A DNA stretch of 35,103 bases from an uncultured Clostridia bacterium (GTDB lineage Bacteria; Bacillota; Clostridia; Oscillospirales; Acutalibacteraceae), in contig CAMHMN010000025.1 of NCBI GenBank assembly GCA_946186245.1, forward strand, positions 1 to 35,103. Direction: 5' to 3'. Positions 31,235 to 35,103 of the stretch are shown one piece after another. The translations under genes were made by a program, and so were the position numbers. Each line of letters opens with the position of its first letter. Position 1 is the first letter of the stretch. Below the pieces are notes generated by a model. It did no database searches, was not told where the DNA came from, and saw nothing but the letters and a program-made list of their open reading frames with translations.

Positions 31235-31272
31235 TATGATACTTTCCTTTCCATTATTAGTAAGCGAATAGA

Positions 31273-31617
31273 TTAAGATTCACTGATAAACCGGTTGATA
31301 AACGAACCGATCACATCCTGAGCAAGCTGCCATTCCTGGCATTTTTCTTTGAGATAGCTCTTTCCCGTGTCGGTCACGGTGTAATACGTGCGCTGCCTGC
31401 CGTAGGTTTCGCTGCCGACATAAGAGCTGATGAATCCCAGACGTTCCAGCCGGGTAAACGTGGAATAAAGAGTGGTTTCCTTGATAGGGTATCTGCCGCC
31501 CGAGCGCTCATTGATACACCGCGAAATCTCATAGCCGTAGGAATCCCCATCCGCAAGGATACTAAGCACTATCACGTCATTGTAGCCTCTCATGACATCG
31601 CTGCTGAGTTCTGCCAT
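31273..31617 (-). CDS. PadR family transcriptional regulator
   Basis: A 114-residue winged-helix repressor of the short PadR-s2 class. Family signatures: MRGYNDVIVLSILADGDSYGYEI, INERSGGRYPIKETTLYSTFTRLE (recognition helix and wing), YVGSETYGRQRTYYTVTDTGKSYLKE, then a single C-terminal dimerisation helix. The ATG at 31617 has AAAGGGGG 10 nt upstream; the frame runs 45 codons further back through the operator and promoter, so that longer start is rejected. A 14-bp inverted repeat straddles the promoter -10, consistent with autorepression. The downstream HAAS-domain membrane protein is the usual co-regulated partner. Confidence 0.92.
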   Translation of the reverse strand: MAELSSDVMRGYNDVIVLSILADGDSYGYEISRCINERSGGRYPIKETTLYSTFTRLERLGFISSYVGSETYGRQRTYYTVTDTGKSYLKEKCQEWQLAQDVIGSFINRFISES

Positions 31618-31699
31618 CGCATCTCTTCCCCCTTTCACACCTCCCGGTAAAATCTGTCTTGGATAAAGCCAGACCAAGGTTATTACATCAGCCGTGGTA

Positions 31700-31752
31700 A
31701 TTACTTTATCTGACGTTGTAATTATTATATCAGATGAAGTAATGTTTGTCAA
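31700..31752 (-). promoter_or_regulatory. padR operon promoter and palindromic operator
   Basis: On the minus strand TTGACA (31747-31752), 17 nt, TATAAT (31724-31729): full consensus. A 14-bp inverted repeat with one mismatch, ATTACTTTATCTGA (31700-31713) and TCAGATGAAGTAAT (31730-31743), encloses the -10 exactly, with a further half-site like ATTACATCAG at 31683-31692. Confidence 0.75.
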
Positions 31753-31785
31753 GAGGTTTTCACACGGATTTCAAATATTTTTGCA

Positions 31786-31814
31786 TTGAAATATGATGGG
31801 ATCTATCTTATAAT
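31786..31814 (+). promoter_or_regulatory. Promoter of the PHP phosphatase gene
   Basis: TTGAAA (31786-31791), 17 nt, TATAAT (31809-31814), 40 nt before the start codon and divergent from padR. Confidence 0.78.
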
Positions 31815-31853
31815 AATGTTATTGAACAAAAATAAAGGAGCGACATAATTAAT

Positions 31854-32651
31854 ATGGAAAAAATAACCCGCTGTGACTGTCATCTGCACACCGATAATTC
31901 CTTCGACAGCGAAACGCCCGCAGAACGCGTGGTGCAACGCGCGAGAGAACTGGGAATCGAGTACATCGCCATCACCGATCACTGCGACATTCTGGAATGG
32001 AGCGACGTCAATATCGCCCGTTCCAATGCGCAGGCTGCCGAACTGAATGAGAAATACCACGATATAACCGTGCTGCGCGGCATTGAGCTTGGGGAGCCGC
32101 TGCAGGCGCCCGAACAAACCGCCATTGCGCTGGGGCTGTGCGAATACGACTTCATTCTCTGCTCGCTGCACAACATCGCGGGCGAAGAGGATTTCTATTT
32201 TCTTCATCCCCACGCGCAACAGGCACAGGAATTGATCCGCCGGTATTTTGACGAGCTGCTGGAAACGGTAAAATGGAATGAATTCGACTCTCTTGCCCAT
32301 TTCACCTATCCCCTTCGCTACATCACCGACCGTGACGGGGTTCAGGTGGACATGGAATGCTATCAGCCCATCATGAAAGAAATTCTCGCCACCCTTGCCG
32401 CAAACGGCAAGGCGCTGGAAATCAACACATCCGGGCTGCGCAGCCCCGGCGGATTCCTGCTGCCCACGGTGGAATACGTCAGGCAATTCCGCGAGCTGGG
32501 CGGAAAATACATCACTCTCGGCAGCGACGCACACCTTCCCGAACACATGGCCATCGGCATGAAGGAAGGCATTGCCGCCGCAAAGGAAGCCGGATTCAAC
32601 GCTGCGACGGTCTACCTCAACCGGCAGCCTGTCGAGATCCCTTTTGAATAA
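31854..32651 (+). CDS. PHP-domain phosphatase, histidinol-phosphatase (HisJ/HisK) type
   Basis: A 265-residue metal-dependent phosphoesterase. PHP motif I is CDCHLHTDNS (His10, His12), motif II ITDHCD, motif III around CSLHN with FDSLAHFTYP, and motif IV GSDAHLPEHM. These hold the trinuclear metal site used by HisJ-type histidinol-phosphatases (step eight of histidine synthesis). No other his gene is in the window, so a different phosphoester substrate is possible. GGAG lies 13 nt before the ATG, a long spacing. It has its own promoter and a bidirectional terminator. Confidence 0.85.
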   Translation: MEKITRCDCHLHTDNSFDSETPAERVVQRARELGIEYIAITDHCDILEWSDVNIARSNAQAAELNEKYHDITVLRGIELGEPLQAPEQTAIALGLCEYDFILCSLHNIAGEEDFYFLHPHAQQAQELIRRYFDELLETVKWNEFDSLAHFTYPLRYITDRDGVQVDMECYQPIMKEILATLAANGKALEINTSGLRSPGGFLLPTVEYVRQFRELGGKYITLGSDAHLPEHMAIGMKEGIAAAKEAGFNAATVYLNRQPVEIPFE

Positions 32652-32665
32652 GTGATTTTTTCTAA

Positions 32666-32723
32666 AAAAAACATCGGCACATACAGGATTCATCCATTGA
32701 CCTGCATTTGACCGATGTTTTTT
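32666..32723. terminator. Bidirectional terminator between PHP gene and helicase
   Basis: AAAAAACATCGG (32666-32677) and CCGATGTTTTTT (32712-32723) form a perfect 12-bp stem with T-runs in both directions; an inner CAGG/CCTG pairing is possible. Confidence 0.85.
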
Positions 32724-32744
32724 ATGTATATCAGAAAAACAAAC

Positions 32745-34412
32745 TCAATACTGCTCGTTGAATAATCTGGCGGTGACCTTTCTGCCCATGACACGCGTCT
32801 TGCAGAGGGTATTGATCACCAGTTCTGCGGCGTCCTGAGGCACGTCAAAGGTGGTATACCGCTCGGTAATCTCTATCCTGCCGATATACTTGCCGGGAAG
32901 TCCCGTTTCATTGGCAACCGTGCCCACAATGTGTTTGGGAAGCAATCCTACGCTGCTGCCGAGATTGATGAAAATTTTGGCGGTCGGCTGCTGGTTTCTG
33001 TCGCGCCGGAAGCTTTTGCCGCCCTCGCGGCGTTCCCTCCGTTCGCTTGCCTGTCTGCGCCGCTCGTGTCCCGCAAAAATGAGGTCGTCTGTTTCGGACG
33101 GCATGGCAGCCTTACCGCCGGAAGTCATTTCGGATTTCAACAGGGCTGCGGCAATCTCGATGGCGGTAATGCCTTCGTCGGCAAGCTGCTCCACCATTGC
33201 CATATATTCGGATAAATCCTCATTCTCCACCGCCGCGCAGACACTCCGCGCAAATCTGAGCCTGCGGCATTCCATTACCTGCGCGCTGGTGGGAATCGTG
33301 CCTTTGATGATTTCGGCGTGCGCGTAATTCATTATCCCGCGAAGTTCAGCCATTTCCCTCGTGCCTGTGACAAAGGTAAAAGCCAGTCCGGATTTTCCGG
33401 CGCGTCCGGTTCTGCCGATGCGATGGACGTAATATTCCACGTCCTGCGGAATGTCATAATTGAATACCGCGCCTATGCCGCATACGTCAATTCCTCTGGC
33501 TGCCACGTCGGTGGCAATCAGAATATCCACCTTGCCACCCCGGAAGGTATTCATCACATGGTCGCGGGCCTGCTGCTTCATATCGCCGTGAAGTCCCTCC
33601 GCGACATATCCGCGCTGCTGCATCGCACTCACAAGCTCGTCCACCTGCTTCTTCGTGTTGCAGAATACCATGGCAGGAACGGGCTGGTAAACGTCCATCA
33701 GACGGCTGAGGGCTTCTGTTTTGTGGCTGTGCGGTATGTTGTAATAGTACTGGTCGATTTCCTCGACGGTCAGTTCCTTCCTGACCACCCTCACAATCTC
33801 CGGATTTGTCAGATAGAGCTTGGTGATCTCCAGTATCTCGGGGGACATGGTAGCCGAAAAAAGCACGGTCTGCCGGTTCTTCGGCACGTCGGCAAATATG
33901 GTTTCTATATCGTCGCGAAAGCCCATGGAAAGCATCTCGTCGGCTTCATCGAGTATGGCGATCTTCACGCCGTCGAGTTTCAGCGTCCGGCGGCGCATGT
34001 GATCCATCACTCTGCCGGGAGTGCCTACCACGATCTGCACACCGGAACGAAGCTGCCTGATCTGTCGCTCGATATCCTGCCCGCCGTAAATAGCCACCGC
34101 GCGGATCCATGATGCATGGCTGGTCAGCTTGCGTATCTCGTCGCACGCCTGCATGGCAAGCTCACGTGTGGGGCAAAGGATCAGAACCTGCACGCCCTTC
34201 TCGCCGTCGGCAAGCAGCCTTTCAATAGCGGGCACGGCAAAAGCAGCGGTCTTTCCCGTGCCGGTCTGTGACTGGCCGATCACGTCTCTGCCGCTCATGA
34301 GCAGCGGAATGGCGGCGGTCTGTATAGGAGTGGCTTCTTCATAGCCAATGTCGTCTATCGCCTGCATGACAGGCGCGGAAAGTCCGAATTCGGAAAATGA
34401 TACCGTATGCAT
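32745..34412 (-). CDS. DEAD-box RNA helicase (CshA/DeaD type)
   Basis: A 555-residue ATP-dependent RNA helicase used in ribosome assembly and mRNA turnover. All core motifs are visible: Q motif EATPIQ, motif I SQTGTGKT, Ia PTREL, Ib TPGR, II DEAD in AILDEADEML, III SAT, then VFCNTKKQVDEL, DVAARGID and HRIGRTGRAG. After the core (about residue 370) comes a helical linker, a basic Arg-rich stretch (ERRRQASERRERREGGKSF), and a C-terminal DbpA-type RNA-binding domain (KIFINLGSSVGLLPKHIVG ... ARLFNEQY). The ATG at MHTVSF follows a GGGGGA site 12 nt upstream; 23 further in-frame codons lack a site. A promoter about 115 nt upstream gives a leader of about 107 nt. RNase Y in the same window is a known partner class of CshA. 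Confidence 0.93.
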   Translation of the reverse strand: MHTVSFSEFGLSAPVMQAIDDIGYEEATPIQTAAIPLLMSGRDVIGQSQTGTGKTAAFAVPAIERLLADGEKGVQVLILCPTRELAMQACDEIRKLTSHASWIRAVAIYGGQDIERQIRQLRSGVQIVVGTPGRVMDHMRRRTLKLDGVKIAILDEADEMLSMGFRDDIETIFADVPKNRQTVLFSATMSPEILEITKLYLTNPEIVRVVRKELTVEEIDQYYYNIPHSHKTEALSRLMDVYQPVPAMVFCNTKKQVDELVSAMQQRGYVAEGLHGDMKQQARDHVMNTFRGGKVDILIATDVAARGIDVCGIGAVFNYDIPQDVEYYVHRIGRTGRAGKSGLAFTFVTGTREMAELRGIMNYAHAEIIKGTIPTSAQVMECRRLRFARSVCAAVENEDLSEYMAMVEQLADEGITAIEIAAALLKSEMTSGGKAAMPSETDDLIFAGHERRRQASERRERREGGKSFRRDRNQQPTAKIFINLGSSVGLLPKHIVGTVANETGLPGKYIGRIEITERYTTFDVPQDAAELVINTLCKTRVMGRKVTARLFNEQY

Positions 34413-34525
34413 AATAATTAATTGTCCCCCGATCCCGCTGACAAGCGCGCAATCACGCATAAAAGAAGAATTTCGCCTCAATTATACGATTCGTTAAAAA
34501 ACTTGTCTTTCTTTTGTACACATTT

Positions 34526-34554
34526 ATTATAAACTATGTTTCGTCACATTGCAA
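34526..34554 (-). promoter_or_regulatory. Promoter of the DEAD-box helicase gene
   Basis: On the minus strand TTGCAA (34549-34554), 17 nt, TATAAT (34526-34531). The resulting 5' leader is about 107 nt. The rest of 34555-34717 holds only the divergent promoter and a palindrome. Confidence 0.7.
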
Positions 34555-34614
34555 TTTAAAATATCACACAGAACAAAAAAACCCGATTTTAACCAAAAGT
34601 TGGGAAAATTTACC

Positions 34615-34645
34615 GTGAAATATATGTATAATTTGAATATTTCAC
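34615..34645. repeat. Inverted repeat upstream of the DUF5662 promoter
   Basis: GTGAAATAT (34615-34623) and ATATTTCAC (34637-34645) form a perfect 9-bp inverted repeat, 5 nt before the TTGACA of the next promoter; a possible regulator site. Confidence 0.45.
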
Positions 34646-34650
34646 ACCTC

Positions 34651-34679
34651 TTGACAAAATTGAATTTCTGATATAGCAT
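34651..34679 (+). promoter_or_regulatory. Promoter of the DUF5662 gene
   Basis: TTGACA (34651-34656), 17 nt, TAGCAT (34674-34679). An overlapping alternative is TTGAAT-17-CATAAT a few bases downstream. Confidence 0.6.
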
Positions 34680-34717
34680 ATTCATAATGAATCAAGTTAA
34701 GGAAAGTGTTATCCCAC

Positions 34718-35103
34718 ATGAATTTTGCCGCACGATTTTTCGGACATCTTCACACAATCAACATGCACCGCCGAAAGGTGATCGTCAACTGCTTCCGCGC
34801 AGGTATTCCCATACGGGGACTTCTGCATGACCTGAGCAAGTACAGCCCCACCGAATTCTGGAACGGCGTCAAGTATTTTCAGGGCATGCGCAGCCCGAAT
34901 GAAGCCGAGCGTGAGGACATCGGTTATTCCAGGGCGTGGATGCATCACAAGGGACGCAACCGCCATCATTTTGAATTCTGGACGGATTACGATCCCGTCA
35001 CCAGGCTCTGTCAGCCTGTGAAAATGCCGGTGAAATTTGTCGCCGAAATGTTCTGCGACCGCATGGCGGCAAGCAAGACCTACATGAAAAAGAATTACAC
35101 CGA
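34718..35103 (+). CDS. DUF5662 family protein, 3' truncated by the window
   Basis: The frame runs off the right edge; 128 complete codons are visible. The N-terminal MNFAARFFGHLHTINMHRRKV is followed by CFRAGIPIRGLLHDLSKYSP, a sequence typical of DUF5662 with a His-Asp pair like that of HD-type phosphohydrolases, then FWNGVKYFQG, AWMHHKGRNRHHFEFWTDYD (a second His cluster) and MPVKFVAEMFCDRMAASKTYM. The ordering of His/Asp residues (HL, LLHDLSK, HHKGRNRHH, CDRMAA) suggests a metal-dependent HD-like hydrolase (inference); substrate unknown. The start is the ATG at 34718. AAGGAAAG is 11-14 nt upstream, and an in-frame GTG at 34706 lies on top of that site. It has its own promoter. Confidence 0.78.
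   Translation, partial: MNFAARFFGHLHTINMHRRKVIVNCFRAGIPIRGLLHDLSKYSPTEFWNGVKYFQGMRSPNEAEREDIGYSRAWMHHKGRNRHHFEFWTDYDPVTRLCQPVKMPVKFVAEMFCDRMAASKTYMKKNYT

Noticed and set aside
31854-32651. Gene symbol hisJ or hisK for the PHP phosphatase
   Set aside because: The fold is clear but no histidine genes are linked, so the substrate cannot be fixed from this window.

Overview
The window reads as a chromosomal segment of an anaerobic, spore-forming Firmicute, most likely of the Oscillospirales/Ruminococcaceae type (inferred). The evidence is coding sequence of roughly mid-50s %GC by eye with AT-rich intergenic gaps, a spoIIE gene, a complete clostridial-order rnfCDGEAB operon, an ATP-dependent 2-hydroxyacyl-CoA dehydratase-activase pair, RNase Y, a PadR/HAAS-domain pair, and CpXC, DUF4364 and DUF5662 family genes. 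Most genes have a strong AGGAGG-like ribosome site, and many have a near-consensus TTGACA-17-TATAAT promoter. I saw no tRNA, 16S/23S rRNA, CRISPR array, transposase or phage gene.

Layout. 1-1176: end of a phosphodiester glycosidase gene and a four-helix membrane protein. 1300-3518: a Y-family translesion polymerase and its YolD partner, with a palindromic repeat mosaic between them. 3556-6610: on the minus strand, an ApbE flavin transferase and a large membrane iron-sulfur protein carrying two covalent-FMN domains. The two genes are separated by a palindrome-rich block bounded by imperfect 20-bp direct repeats. 6652-9532: a small two-helix membrane protein and spoIIE (minus). 9504-11369: mltG (plus) and a CYTH-domain protein (minus). 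11452-16465: the long activase, its dehydratase-like partner and a histidine phosphatase. 16528-18474: a candidate structured RNA, then RNase Y. 18599-23962: the Rnf operon. 23980-24361: the RNase P RNA gene. 24474-28228: a Nudix hydrolase, YraN, and an ECF sigma/anti-sigma pair. 28259-31752: DUF4364, CpXC, an unrecognised gene with an operator-like palindrome, and a PadR-controlled membrane protein. 31786-35103: a PHP phosphatase, a DEAD-box helicase and the start of a DUF5662 gene.

How it fits together. The strongest theme is low-potential membrane electron transfer. Rnf couples ferredoxin oxidation to NAD+ reduction and ion pumping; RnfD and RnfG carry phosphoester-linked FMN. The ApbE encoded here is the enzyme type that installs it. 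The NosR/NapH-like protein downstream of ApbE carries two more FMN-attachment motifs on what is probably the outer face, so it is a candidate extracytoplasmic electron conduit. The activase/dehydratase-like pair also belongs to a family that uses reduced ferredoxin or flavodoxin. Its substrate is unknown.

Least explained items: the ~300-bp insertion-like block between apbE and the FMN protein gene; the promoter-driven structured RNA ahead of RNase Y; the acidic N-terminal extension and four-cysteine tail of RnfE; and the unrecognised gene with a palindrome over its -10 box. All functional statements come from motif reading; no search or folding program was run.
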